DNA of 64,000 nucleotides from Synaphobranchus kaupii (GCA_029718625.1 CM056376.1:109713576-109777575), one strand, 5' to 3'. Positions 24,237-35,640 are shown, counted from the stretch's first letter. Numbers and translations: made by a program. Notes: generated by a model not told the origin, from the letters alone.

Positions 24237-24570
24237 GAGCTGTTGCTCGCCGATTGTACGGTAGCAGATCTCACTGGGGTACACTTTCCGCACCCAGGTT
24301 CGATCAATAGAATCTCGTGCCTTGGTACAATAAAGAGCACCTGCAGACGATACAACATGGCAGTGGTCTTTAGTACGGGAAGTCGGGGCAGATAGTGTAG
24401 CGAAGCACGTGCACTCTGCCTTATAAACCAATCTATATAGGGAAGCCTCACTGGTGTGCTCGAGCAGCCAGTACAGACTTAGAATCAATCAATGGAGCCG
24501 TAGCTCGCCGATTGTTTGGTAGTAGATCTCACCGGGGTACACTCTTCCCACCCAGGTTCGATCAATTAAA
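24237..24570. repeat. Two 76-bp direct repeats with tRNA-like boxes inside the DIRS relic
   Basis: Units 24237-24312 and 24495-24570 share GCTCGCCGATTGT, TAG(C/T)AGATCTCAC(T/C)GGGGTA and CACCCAGGTTCGATCAAT. GGTTCGATC resembles a B box and TAGCTCGCCG an A box, but I could not draw a cloverleaf. They may be SINE heads or DIRS-specific repeats. Confidence 0.5.
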
Positions 24571-25030
24571 TCACAGAAAGATAAAAACCTGTACTTTACT
24601 GCATACAAACCTGTTCACCACGTAACTTGGTTCGCTTGAGTGAACGCAGTAAATGCAGTAGCACACGTGCCTACCGCTGCAGTATCCACATTCGTGCAAG
24701 ATAACAAGGCTATCCGCAGATATCGCTCGTAAGTGCTTATCGCCGCCTTTGGAGGACGATAAAAATCGTGTTGAACAATAAGAATCGTAGCCCCGACTGA
24801 AGTCACAAGGCGCTGTGGGATTCACACAGGATACAAACAGTCTCGATATGCATTGGCGAGAAAATGGAAGAGGACTTCCACAGTGACGCTCCCCCCCTTT
24901 ATGGGCTGAATTACGTCACTACGCGGGGGTCATGTACCATGACAAATTCTGGTATAAGAGTCTCGATGCATCTGGCCCCGGAAGGCCATCCATATTGACA
25001 ACCCTAATGGTCTAAGGAACAAAATAGAAC

Positions 25031-26120
25031 TGTAGATCTAACCCTTCTATAAGAAGCATGATACGGATTATCCGGAAAAGTTTGAAGTCATATTTGCTGG
25101 TGTTTTTATAGCCCCAGATAAAAAGATATGCACATGTGCATTTTATTTAATTTTTTTTTGGCATTTTCCAGCTCTGGAACACTCGTAGCAAAATCAAATC
25201 TACTGTTTTACTTTGTGAATACGGCTGTTTTCCCAGAGAGATTACAGGAGACCTGGCTTTTTTTTTTCTTTCTTTGTGAATCATGTTTTGACAGAACAGG
25301 TTTCATTTTTGATAATTATATGATGTCCAGGAGGCAAATATGAAGAAAATAAATGTTTTATTTTGCTAATAAAACTGTGCATGCAAAGTAGATATTTCTT
25401 AAGTAAGAACCTCTGAAAGGTGTTTACGTCAGCGGCCTTAATTATACATTCCATATCGACCAAAAGCAACTGTTAATTAAAGAAAATTAAATATTCAGTT
25501 TGTTGGTGTCTGTTGTCTGTTGAGGTCAGATACTGCACCTTGGTATTTTTATAAATAACGTTTTTCAATAAACAACAGTGGTAAATATGCAAACCTGTAT
25601 GTGATATTAAACACTCCTACATTTTGTTACTGCTTAAGTGTTAGTGTACCGTCACTGTATTTTATTTTAATAAATAAATAAGCAGACACACTTTGCAACA
25701 CCTATCTCATTGCACACAGAACTGTGCCAGCATTCAGGTTTCGGCATGCTTTTTAAAAATGGTTAGAAAAGCACTGGGTGTTTGTATTTATATTAATCAA
25801 CCTCAACAAAAAACATATTTTCATGTGCATTCATATGACATAATTTGATATCACCTTGTCTGCTCACCTACAGTTCACCTGTAGAGGATGATTTTTTAAT
25901 TTTGTTACTTGAATATGCTAAATATTTCAAAGAAGAAAAAGGACTACAATATTAAATGAAGATGAGAAATGTAACAGTAGACACAGCACAGTACCTGTAT
26001 TTACATCACAGCACATGTGTTTGTATCTATACACTTTCTGAAACTCCCAGCTCAGAGCTATATCACTATAATTATATTTCAATAAAACAATAAATTCCGG
26101 CTTTAAAATAGTTGCCGTTT
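25031..26120. other. AT-rich unique DNA, no gene seen
   Basis: Nothing recognised. Confidence 0.45.
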
Positions 26121-26366
26121 AATAAGAGCTACATAAATCCTTCATATGTGTTACATTCATAAACATTCATGAATTCTTATGTCAATAGCTGCAACTAGGC
26201 ATATGGCGTGTGCCACTTGGTATATCATGGCAATGTCACTTGCCGCATCAACATTGACATAACACACCAGATGCCTATTTATAGTTATTCAGATAAGCAT
26301 GCATGAATCATGGGTACTTATGGAAGTGCTATGTACTGCTTATGAAGGAGTTGTGTAGCTCTTATT
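26121..26366. mobile_element. About 246-bp MITE next to the LINE
   Basis: Inverted ends AATAAGAGCTACATAAATCC (TTCAT) and (ATGAAGGA) GTTGTGTAGCTCTTATT. Noncoding, with imperfect internal palindromes. Confidence 0.6.
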
Positions 26367-26371
26367 GCAGT

Positions 26372-27475
26372 AGCTTTCTCCGCTTGCCTGAGAGACATCC
26401 AGAGCTGGATGGACAACCACCATCTGAAGCTCAATCCAGGCAAGACTGAGCTCATCTACATTCCTGCTCTAACCTCTCCCCCTCTCAATCTCTCCATTTC
26501 CCTAGGGGACACTCCACTGACCCCAACGCCCTGTGCCAGGAACCTCGGAGTGGTGATGGACAACAGGCTGTCCCTCTCCGAGAACATCGCAGTGGTAACC
26601 CGGGCGTGCAGGTTCTTCCTGTACAACATCAGGAGAATCCGCCCTTTCCTCACCACCCACTCAACCCAGCTCCTGGTCCAAGCGTTGGTGCTGTCCCGCC
26701 TAGACTACTGCAACTCTCTCCTGGCTGGCCTGCCAGCATCGGCCATCAGACCCCTTCAACTTATCCAGAACGCAGCAGCGCGCCTGGTCTTCAACCTCCC
26801 CCGACACTCCCATGTCACCCCCCTGCTCATTGACCTCCACTGGCTACCTGTGATGGCTCGCATCAAATTCAAAACATTGGTGCTCGCCTTCCAGGCAGTC
26901 CGAGGATCAGCCCCTCCATACCTCCAAAAGCTCATCAGACCCTACACACCTACCAGATCCCTGCGTTCAGCCTCCTCAGGACGACTGGTACCCCCCCCAC
27001 TTCATACTAGCACCCGGTCTCGACGTCTGTCTGTCCTGGCCCCACGGTGGTGGAATGAGCTCCCCGTGGAGGTCAGAACAACAGAAAGTCTGACCGCCTT
27101 CAAGCGCAGATTGAAGACTCACCTCTTTAAGCTGCACCTCTCTCCACCCCTCCCTACCTCCTTGTGACCTCCCTTGATTGTGTTTAAATCCTTGTTTAAG
27201 TGGTTCAAGCTTCTAGTTCGATACTTGTAAGGTTACTTATTGGCTTACTGTTGTGCACGCCAATGATTGATATCGTGTGGTCCCCCCCCCCCCCCCCCCA
27301 AAAAAAATAAAAAATAAAAAATCATACTGACTGCGCCCGGTGTTTGAATTTGTATTTACCTTTTAGGGTTGTTTTTAACGCACTTGTTCAGGTTGGAAAA
27401 TGCACTAATGTACGTCGCTCTGGATAAGAGCGTCTGCCAAATGTCTAAAATGTAAAATGTATGTAAATGTAGCTA
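26372..27475 (+). pseudogene. L2-clade LINE, 5'-truncated: reverse transcriptase C-terminus and 3' tail
   Basis: An open frame to TGA at 27167 encodes the end of an L2/CR1-type ORF2: CLRDIQSWMDNHHLKLNPGK, then TRACRFFLYNIRRIRPFL, SRLDYCNSLLAGLP, LHWLPVMARIKFKTLVLAFQ and APRWWNELPVEVR, the usual C-terminal landmarks. It stays open over about 260 codons, so the insertion is fairly young. The frame extends in phase upstream of the first ATG (26409). The 3' end has GTCGCTCTGGATAAGAGCGT, a stem-loop typical of L2 tails, then TGTAAA-type repeats to 27475. The catalytic YADD part is missing. A C16 tract interrupts the 3' UTR. Confidence 0.9.
27283..27300. repeat. Poly-C tract
   Basis: About 16-17 C followed by A-rich sequence, in the LINE 3' UTR. 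Confidence 0.9.
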
Positions 27476-27639
27476 TCCTTCTACCTTTTGGAGACTTGTG
27501 CTGTGTTGGCTTGGAGGGTTGTGCTGCATATATGGAAGACATTGTTGTCTTTAGTGGCTCCTGGCCTCTACATGTTGAATATGTGTTTGTTTCAAACACA
27601 CTGGTGACATAATTAAATTTAAGATACCAACAAATCATA

Positions 27640-27860
27640 TTTTTTGTTAGTGCACTTAAATTTACTTAAGTACGCTAAAAATAGTCTCATTTTAACATAC
27701 ACACTGTACTTGTACACTTAAATAGAACTTAAGTTCTACTTTTGAACAACTTTAGTGTACTTAGTATACTTAAAGCACAGCCAATTTAGCACAAAGTACA
27801 TAATTAGTACAAAAACTACTAAAAGTATACTTTGAAAAAGTATATTTCAAGTATAATCTT
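27640..27860. mobile_element. AT-rich palindromic repeat (ACTTAAATTTACTTAAGTA type), probable MITE
   Basis: Dense alternation of AAGTATACTT, TTAAGTAC and TACTTAAA words with inverted symmetry, a style common in fish MITEs. Borders are uncertain. Confidence 0.4.
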
Positions 27861-27869
27861 TTTTCACCT

Positions 27870-28470
27870 GGGAATGCTTCTTTGACCGTCAATTTAGCAA
27901 AGTTTGCTCAGGCAACAGTCATGTATAAGGTGGTCATCCAGGGCCAGGTTAAGCCCATTAAAGCTATAGTTGAGGTGATTGATAATTGTACAGTACAAAC
28001 CAATAAGAAAGCACTTCCTTGGGATGATTAGGGTATTGCCGTGGGTTTTGCCGAAACTTCTTCACCGTTGTTGCACCCCTGACTGAATTGTTAGGTGGCA
28101 AAGTTCCCTTTATTTGGTCTGATTGTTGCGAGGAGGCATTTAAGTCTGCAAACGCTCCTGTTTTTGCTGCTCCCCATTTTGATAGGCAGGTTGTGTTGCA
28201 GGTTGCCGCTAGCAGGGTTGGCGCTGACGCCATTCTGTTGCAACAGGACTACAGAGGGGCTGAGCATCATGTGGGTTTTTTCTGGGCCCTTCAATGTTTT
28301 GAGGTGTACATCAGCTCTGTTTCTGGTCGATTGGATGTTTTTACAGACCATAATCGTTCTTTAATATGAATGCATAATCCAAATCAGAATTTAATGCGGT
28401 GGACCATTTTTCTACAATAATTAGATTTGAATATTAGACACATCAAAGGTACTTTGACTTTATTTAAGAT
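27870..28470 (+). pseudogene. Ty3/gypsy retrotransposon remnant: end of reverse transcriptase to RNase H
   Basis: Across several frames the plus strand reads LTVNLAK, FAQATV, GQVKPIKA, then CRGFCRNFFTVVAPLTELLG, GKVPFIWSDCCEEAFKSANA, APHFDRQVVLQVAASRVGAD, ALQCFEVYISSVSGRLDVFT, DHNRSL and, after a stop, MHNPNQNLMRWTIFLQ and LNIRHIKG. The order is that of the reverse transcriptase thumb plus RNase H region of gypsy elements. A deletion removes the usual FFSKK...NYSTIEKE part, and stops and frame changes show it is dead. No LTRs adjoin. Confidence 0.85.
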
Positions 28471-28485
28471 AATATGTTAATTTGT

Positions 28486-28580
28486 AGTTACTTTTGGCTC
28501 CTAAAATGGGTGTATTATGTATGAAAAGGGCTTTAGTGGTTTGTTCACCCGATATGGATGTAGATACACTTAAATTAAAG
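28486..28580. mobile_element. Left piece of a TIR element end split by nested insertions
   Basis: Matches the end of the 18007-19322 family (TATGAAAAGGGCTTTAG, GATATGGATGTAGATACACT). It breaks at TTAAATTAAAG; the match resumes at 31615. Confidence 0.75.
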
Positions 28581-28795
28581 GTGAATTATGCGGGATTTTT
28601 ACCTTGAAAATATTAAATATTTTCAAGATAATATATATATAAAATAACCAATGAGCCCCCAATTATATGTTACGGCCCGAACCTCAACAAACAAAGAAAA
28701 TAGCCAAAGTCTGAACATATAACAGACCCAGCAAGGCATTTACAAAAAAACAAAAGTGATATTTATTAAATCACACAACATAACCAGTGGATTTA

Positions 28796-30668
28796 CAGTT
28801 TTTTACGATTGCTTTGACTCATTTTGCACAACAGAGTTTCAATGTGCAAAACTCTTAACACAGAATGCTATACTGCTCATTTTGGATTCAAAATGTAATG
28901 TAGCATGCAAAATAAAAATACCAGTGTCAAATCAGAGAATATTATATGCAAAAGTTTATCACAGCACCAGAACATTAGATATTTCAAACAATGAAGTTAA
29001 ATCATTGCTGCATTTTCAATATACAACAGTCATCATGAAATAATGCTGCCAAACACAAAATCCTTCTGATAAAAAAAGAGTTTGAAAGTGTTTTTTGGTC
29101 ATAACGCAAAATGCTATACTCCTAATTTTGGGCCCAAAATCATATATAGCATGCACAATAGAAACAACTGAACCAAATTAGATTGTATTCCATGCTAAAG
29201 TTTATCATAGTGTCAAAACAGTGGATATGTATATCGTTGAAGTTTAATTATTGGTGCATTTTCAAATACAACAGCCATTATCAAATATGTGGTAAAACAC
29301 AAAATATTTGTTACCAAAAAAGACTATGCAATGGTCATTTCCTCATAAATGCTTGAAATTATGTACAGCAATCATCCCCTGTGATAGACTGCAGTTTTGC
29401 GCTTGTGTTATTAGATTAGATTATATGAAGTTTAATCATTAAAGAAAAATCATACAGTAATGCAGTATTGTAAACTCAACTGTATTGCACAGTAAAAACA
29501 ACAGTAAAAGCAAAAACAGTTACAGTAACAACAAACTTTACTGTAAAGTAAAAAAAAAAACTGCTTCTCGGTGCTTAAGCAGCATTTTGCCTCTCCGCTG
29601 CATTTGGCCACAGAATTTTGTTGACGTTGCATCTGATGTCTTCGTTGGCAAGACAGCGCTGGTAAAATCTTTTAGAGTGCCTTATCCACCCCTGACACTG
29701 CTGGGCTGTAATGTCATCGCATGCCTCATCCATGGCCTGAAGGAGCGTTTCCTGCTCATATGGACACCTATTGTATACCTTCCACCTCCAGGCCGAGAAA
29801 AACTCCTCGATGGGGTTCAGGGGGAGTAAGGTGGAAGGAATTGGAATCGGAAGTATGGATGGGCTGTAAACCAGTCTTGCACAGCCAATGCACGATAGAA
29901 GTTTACATTGTCACAGACAATGATGAACACCATCTGAGCATTTGGCTGTACGAGACGGTTGTACAGCCCATCCAGAAAATGTATGAGGCGCACGGAGTTG
30001 TATGCCCCCAGCAGAGGGTCAGGATGACCAATCAGGGATGGATGTGTGTGGGCCTGCCCAATGGTCTCAGGGCCGGGTCTAGGCAAACTAGGCATGTACA
30101 GTACCTATTACCTATATACTGTATATTTACTGTACATGGTCCACGACCATGACCCTGTCCTTCGTTACCAACCTCAACCTCACTGACCTGCTCCATGTTG
30201 TCAGAAACTGCCATTCAGGTTTCTAAGCAGTCTTTTATGTAGTGGTGAAGATATTATCAATTGTGTTGCAATGCTACTCACCTGGGCAAGGTGGTTGGAA
30301 GTACTGAGACATGACTACAAACACCTGTTGAATTGATTTAGTGATCTGCATTTGTAGTAATAAACATTTGAACATTGTTGTAATATTAGGTGGCTGTATT
30401 CTGAGAATGGAGCATATGATTTAGAGTTTGCCACTTTGTATTAACAGTTTTGCACTTTGTATGTCAGCATAGGATGTAGTGTCCTAAGGTAGGAATTCTG
30501 CAAGTCAGTTTAGCACTTTGCGTTAACGGTTTTACACTTTGTATGTCAGCATAGGATGTAGTGTCTTAGAGTATGAATTTTGAAAGTCAGTTTGGCACTT
30601 TGCATTTTGAGTTTTGAACATTGAAATTCTGCTGTGCAAAATGAGTCAAAGCAATCGTAAAAAAACTG
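28796..30668 (-). mobile_element. Tc1/mariner-superfamily transposon (nest level 3) with TA target
   Basis: TIRs of at least 50 bp: CAGTTTTTTACGATTGCTTT then GACTCATTTTGCACAACAGA, and the reverse complement at 30619-30668 with a few differences. TA at 28794-28795 and 30669-30670. Subterminal direct repeats: 28855-29040 resembles 29100-29300, and an approximately 90-bp unit around GTATGTCAGCATAGGATGTA is doubled at 30430-30575. It carries a broken transposase gene on the minus strand. Confidence 0.85.
29570..30214 (-). pseudogene. Broken DDE transposase (IS630/Tc1-like) of the nested transposon
   Basis: The minus strand keeps an N-terminal Gly/Arg-rich start (MEQVSEVEVG at about 30196), then joins directly to ...GAYNSVRLIHFLDGLYNRLV, FIIVCDNVNFYRALAVQDWF, FQFLPPYSP. 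A 4-nt loss at about 29823 shifts frame before LNPIEEFFSAWRWKVYN, and the text continues to ERQNAA and a stop near 29578. CDN and NPIEE hold the second and third catalytic acids (about 35 residues apart). The DNA-binding domain and first Asp are deleted. Confidence 0.8.
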
Positions 30669-31614
30669 TAACAGAAACATACATGAGGAAAAACACAACC
30701 AAACCAAATTAAAGCCGTAACCCCGATAGTGAGGTAAAGGGGTTTCTCGCACCTACCCACAATGCGACCCCAGGGTTGTGGAGGGCACAAGCACTCCACT
30801 GTTCCTGATGGGCAGCGGCATGGTCAAAAAACAACAGGTCCCATTTCACACCGTAATGGAAATACCACCAGAAATAATGACTAAAACAAGGATGAAGACA
30901 AACACGATCAACTTAAACAACAAACAGAAGACGGGAAATTGTTTGGGTGCATCCGCTCAAGGAGAGAGAAATCGCTCTCTGCCCCCATTATTTAAACTGT
31001 AGACTCCACCCGCATTGCGCCAGACACCTGCTCATGAGCACCCCTGCAAGACAGAGAGCAAGAGAGGAAGAACAAGAAAACAAACACAGAATGGCAGGAG
31101 GGTGTGACATTAAGTCATATCTGTGATACACCGGCAATCTCTGTCTTTGAACACATTTGCTGAATATGTGCTCCTCTGCCTGCTTATTATTCGAAGATGT
31201 GTCCGGGATGTTTCTGGGCGTGGCACTCTTTTCTGTGTGGTGAGGGGTGGGTGTGGCTACAGAGAATGTGAGGTGTCAGTGGAGAGTTTGTAGCTAGCTA
31301 GCTATTGCAATGGCGGAGGTGAAGAAGGGAAAGTTCAGCAAAGCCAAACAACAAGCCGACAGGGCACGTTCAAGATGCAGATTCAAACAAGTGATTGCCT
31401 TTCCCTGACTGCGATAGCTACAGTTTTGCAAGGGGATGAAAAGCGGCGCAGAGTTGCCATGTTTTCTGTTGGACCTGTAAGTAACGTTACCTCCAGCTAG
31501 CTACGTTAGGTAGCTAGACGGCCAAAGTGGGAGGGGTTGAGGACAGAGGAGAAGACTTATTTGATTGTAAACACAGGACCACAGCGAGGCTAAAAAGCCT
31601 GCATAATTAACCTG

Positions 31615-31740
31615 TAAAGCTGACAGTTTGCACTTTAACCTGATAGTCATTGTTTGATTTCAAATCCTATGTGCTGGAGTACAGAACCAAAACAACAAAA
31701 ACTGTGTCACTGACGAAATACCAACAGACTGCACTGTACA
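31615..31740. mobile_element. Right piece of the split TIR element end
   Basis: Continues the family sequence after the nest: AAAGCTGACAGTTTGCACTT, GTGCTGGAGTACAGAACC, TGTGTCACTGAC, ending ACTGCACTGTA. Confidence 0.75.
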
Positions 31741-33485
31741 ATGGATGTGCACTGAATACATTCTGGCCAAATGCTTTACAGTGGAGCAGTGTCCCAGCTG
31801 GGGACTGCAGGAGTCACCGAAATACTGCACTGTACTACCAACCCTAAAGAGGGCAAGCATGTCCTTATGACTCCATTTTAGAGCTTTATATGGAAAAAGG
31901 GAGGGGCAATCAGAACATCCCCTCTTACCATCATGCAGATTATCAGGACACACAGGGCCAAAAAGTGCTACAATAGATTAGAAATAGCCTCCCATGCATG
32001 GGTGTCCATAACCTGGGCAGTGATGTTCACATAGGGGCACAGTCATCAGAAACAGGCTTTTACTGTGAGATTGTGTTTCTCCTTTTTTCATAAACATTTC
32101 AAATAGCTGTGATAAAGGACTTATCTATCAAGACTGGTGGAGTGTCTTCAAGGTTGTAATTAGCAGCTATTGTTGCTCCACAACTAATCAAAAATCCTAA
32201 ACCAGTCATTGTTTTTGCCTTAGTTTAAATATATAAGGGAACATTTTGTATTAGTATGTTTGCATGTCTATTCAATGAAGGCACAGAGACAAGTACAATG
32301 CATATGCTATAAAATAAGAATAAAAAAAAGAAATACATAAACATGTATTTATAGCATGAAGAACAAGTGTAATTACGCACATTAATAATTCAAAATGCAA
32401 TGAATCCAACACTCTTACGTGAGAATATAATATGATAATATAGTATCATTTGTATCATGTACAATTCTTCTTTTTTCTTTTGCATTTAAAACATCTTTTC
32501 AGATTTTTATGATTAAATAATCTAGGAAATATTGGCATGATAACTTGGAATTATCTTGAATAACTTGAAATTACGCCACCGGTGAGAACAAATACAGACA
32601 AATACAAGTGTGATGAATGCAATTTGTGATCACGTTGCATCCGATTGGCTCATTTTGTTGAACAATGGCCATATGGCATTGACATAATACATCTGTCCCG
32701 TCTCTGCTCCTACTTTCCCACCAAGGCTACAATAGCCATTTTAGTTTATTCATGCATGTGCTAAATGTATTCCATTCCTCATTCAAGTGGAGGCTTTCCA
32801 AATTGGGGTCTGGTGGTGGAGTTGGCAAAGAAAGTGACACTTTTTTAAATTATTATTATTGTTTCTTTTGGATTAGATTATACTTAAAAAAAAACACACA
32901 GCTATTTATCTCTTGTCCAGGGCTGGCATCTGACTAAATAAATGTGTTCTATCATGGCTTGAATTGTAGCATTCTGGAGCCACAGATTTGTTTCTGTTAG
33001 TCCAATGAAAGACAACTGATTTTCAGAATCATCAGAAAGTGCTGCATCTGTTGTACATTTTCATAATTGAATAAATGAAGCCAAGCAGCTCATTTGCACT
33101 CTTTTATAATATCCTCAAAAGACTCGGCAATTCATTTTTTGTCTGCTGTAGGGGACGAGTCTCTGGTTTTTATCGCAAGAACCATATTAAACTATGCCGA
33201 AACCTACATTAAAGGGACATTCAATAAAAATAGAATGAATAATACTTTTGAAATGTATTCACTGCAACATATTTGTATAATGTCAAAAAATGTAAAAACT
33301 TAAAACTTTTTTATGCCAGGTATCGGGAGGATTATTGTATTTGCTTATGGATCCACAAGCCAAAATGACTGGAAATCCCCAACAATGAAGCCTCAATTAA
33401 TGTATCATATTTAATGTTGAGAAGACATGGCATAGCTACTGCCTTCTTGGGTATTCATCTGCCTAACTGTGCATGACACACGTGT

Positions 33486-33532
<47 letters not shown>

Positions 33533-34090
33533 TATGTGTGCACGCGCATGCGTGTATATGTTGATCTCCTCGTGAGAATACGGAGATTCATGTGTACGTT
33601 TTTGTTATCAATAAAAAGAAGGGCAGCACAGGGACTGTATAATGGTCACTAAATCATAAACTGCACATGTGTGTTTTTGAACAAGCTCAGTCAGAGAAAC
33701 AGCCCAAGGAGAGAGAAACACAGTCTTATCCTCACACAGCCTTCACATAAAAGTCATTAATTTAATGCTGGACACTACTCCTAGCTACATGGTGTAATAT
33801 GTCATCCATGTATACAGAGAACATGGAGCACTAATTTATCTAAGGCCAAAAGGGACTGTATGTATTCTGTTAGTGTTACAAGCACTACAAATATTTAGGC
33901 TGAGCATTTGACTGTGTTTCAGTACTCCCTCAGGCCATGATTTAAGTTTAAGTTAGTCAAGAGAAGAAACCCTTCAAGTTATCCATCCATATCTACTGTA
34001 TATCTGGCAGCAGAGTGATGGTTTAAGACTTGTTTGACACGTCAGACCCATGATGACTTAGAGCCAATTAGCTAACCATGTGTCCCATAC
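31741..34090. other. AT-rich unique DNA, no gene seen; (GT)n at 33479-33560
   Basis: The only clear structure is an imperfect GT tract with GCGCGCATGCG-type interruptions at 33479-33560. No coding or RNA gene was recognised. Confidence 0.5.
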
Positions 34091-34094
34091 TGTT

Positions 34095-34260
34095 CCAGTG
34101 TAATTTACAGCTAAATCTAGTCCCACCCCCCAATTCCCATAGAGATCAATTCAAATGCAGAGAGGTTATAGTATCACTTGTAGGAGTACCAGAAAACAAG
34201 ATATCAAGAGTGTTTTGATATTGTTGGGTTACAAACATCAGGAAGTCATGGCATGCAAAG
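34095..34260. repeat. Copy of the internal repeat of the 41806-43018 element
   Basis: Contains TGTAATTTACAGCTAAATCT, AGTCCCACCCCCCAATTCCC and ATAGAGATC...TTCAAATGCAGAGAGG, which recur at 42585-42720 (same strand) and inverted at 42060-42220. An end-truncated copy of that family. Confidence 0.75.
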
Positions 34261-34310
34261 GATATGCGACCAAATATTAAAAATGATTACTTTATTCTAC
34301 ATTATGTTAA

Positions 34311-35461
34311 AGGTATACTATGTAGTTTCAGAACACTAGATGGCGATATAGAACACGTAGGAGAAAAAGGTCAGCCGAAAATTGCTTATCACGTGTTCTT
34401 CTCAGACACGCACGACGACGCACGAGCATTGTGGTGACATTTCACACATATTTTCTCTGACCGTGGACTCTCTCCTCCCAGAGTCTGTCGGCTCTATCAC
34501 GGTCACTCTGATCAAGCTGTCCTCTTCCCCTGGCCCTGCCTGGCCCACCTACGAACACGACTCCCCCTCACCCTTACTCTGGGGCCGCGACCACTGGATG
34601 TTGATGGCTACAGAATGAACAAATTTACAGAGTAATAGCGAAGATTACTAACTTATATGCTTTGAGCATGTAACGTTGTCTCCATTTACATGATCAAGGT
34701 TTGGTCAAACAACATGATAAATAGACTATTGTCAACAATAAACAAACATCACGACGATAGATAGACTTAGCTAGGTGTATGGTCGCTATTTTTATAATGA
34801 TATTGTTACCTCCTCGGCTGAAAACATCTTGCTAATGAGTAGGGGCCGAAACATACCTCACGCAAATATGCGAACGTGGACGCTTTGAGCTACGCGAACA
34901 GTTTTTCTTTTGCCATGACATTTGTGAAAGACAAACCGGAGGAAAGCACAGATCGAACAAGATAGTTGTTTACTATTGTTGCCTGCTATAGCGTCCCTCA
35001 CTGCAACGCTCTGGCTTGTCTTTCACAAATGTCATGACAAAAGAAAACCTGTTTGCGTAGCTCGAAGTGTCCACGTTCGTGTATTTGCGTGAGGTTTCGG
35101 CCCTTTAAATGTCTAAATTGTACTGACGATGCGTACGTAAAGGTAAGTAGCCTAAGCTAAAATAAGAGTTTACCTGGAAGCCTGCCCACATGGCCTGGCC
35201 ATGTCAATCAAATGGGCAGGAACCGCCCATTCATGACATTTACACAATTTTAGCTGTCTGTGGCTTTAAAAATGATGGTGGGATGTCAACAGTGTAGTAT
35301 TCAAAACTTTAACAAGAAAACACTTTGCGAACGACTTGTGAGGTAGGAAATACATTCAACATGTTTATTCGACCACAAGGACACATACAATGTTTTTTGT
35401 GGAAAAAATTTGAATGTAAACAAAGAACGAGTTGTTTACAATGAAACTACATAGTATACCT
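34311..35461. mobile_element. 1.15-kb TTAA-flanked TIR element (piggyBac-like, non-autonomous)
   Basis: Perfect inverted ends AGGTATACTATGTAGTTTCA at 34311 and their complement ending at 35461. TTAA is at 34307-34310 and 35462-35465. No transposase recognised. TTAA duplication is the mark of piggyBac elements, though other families also use it. Confidence 0.75.
34843..35103. repeat. Foldback (hairpin) repeat nested in the TTAA element
   Basis: Arms 34843-34934 and 35016-35103 are imperfect inverted repeats (GGGCCGAAAC(A/C)T.CCTCACGCAA; GCTACGCGAACAG.TTTTCTTTTG; CATGACATTTGTGAAAGACA) around an approximately 80-bp loop. Likely a separate foldback MITE insertion. Confidence 0.8.
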
Positions 35462-35474
35462 TTAAACTGTCCAA

Positions 35475-35640
35475 TATCTTTTGATGCCTGAAAATGGGTG
35501 TGACTATGTACAAAAGGTTCTATAATTTCTATAATACCCTCAAATTAAAGCTGACAGTCTGCACTTCAACCTCATTGTCATTGTATCCTTTCAAACTCAA
35601 AGTGCTAGAGTACAGAAGCAAAATAACAAAAAAACGTAGC
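35475..35640. mobile_element. End fragment of the 18007-19322 element family
   Basis: Shares TCAAATTAAAGCTGACAGTC, TGCACTTCAACC and CTAGAGTACAGAAGC with the other copies. The insertion-free sequence here supports the placement of the nested insertion at 28581. Confidence 0.7.

Larger units (their letters stand above)
23059..25030 (-). mobile_element. Short DIRS-like tyrosine-recombinase retrotransposon with inverted termini and ICR
   Basis: The ends are inverted repeats: 23092-23176 and about 24936-25012 agree almost fully (shared CCAGATGCATCGAGACTCTT, ATACCAGAATTTGTCATGGT). At 23581-23660 an internal region joins the complement of the extreme left end (ATGGTCATCCGGAACTCATA) to the complement of the extreme right end (ATTTCGTTCCTTAGACCATT). 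This is the internal complementary region that defines DIRS elements. Between them the minus strand keeps pieces of reverse transcriptase (YLDDWLICTQ, the YxDD box at 24190-24179) and of a tyrosine recombinase. Most coding DNA is deleted, so it is a non-autonomous relic. A SINE later inserted in the right-hand ITR of the coding orientation. Confidence 0.85.
28668..31109. mobile_element. Solo-LTR-like element (nest level 2), interrupted
   Basis: Begins TGTTACGGCCCGAACCTCAA and ends GGCAGGAGGGTGTGACA, the TG...CA form of an LTR. Without the inner transposon it is about 565 bp (28668-28793 plus 30671-31109). Flanks TTATA and TTAAG are at best an imperfect 5-bp duplication. No gag-pol sequence. 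Confidence 0.5.
28581..31614. mobile_element. TIR element carrying further insertions (nest level 1)
   Basis: Ends GTGAATTATGCGGGATTTTT and AAAAAGCCTGCATAATTAAC are inverted. It is flanked by TAAAG (28576-28580, 31615-31619), which matches the uninterrupted family sequence AAATTAAAGCTGACAG, so the insertion point is well defined. Its own sequence is 28581-28667 and 31110-31614. The latter contains a short frame at about 31311 (MAEVKKGKFSKAKQQADRAR) that ends quickly. Confidence 0.65.

Noticed and set aside
24237..24570. Functional tRNA genes
   Set aside because: Box-like words are present but no cloverleaf with a proper acceptor stem could be drawn.
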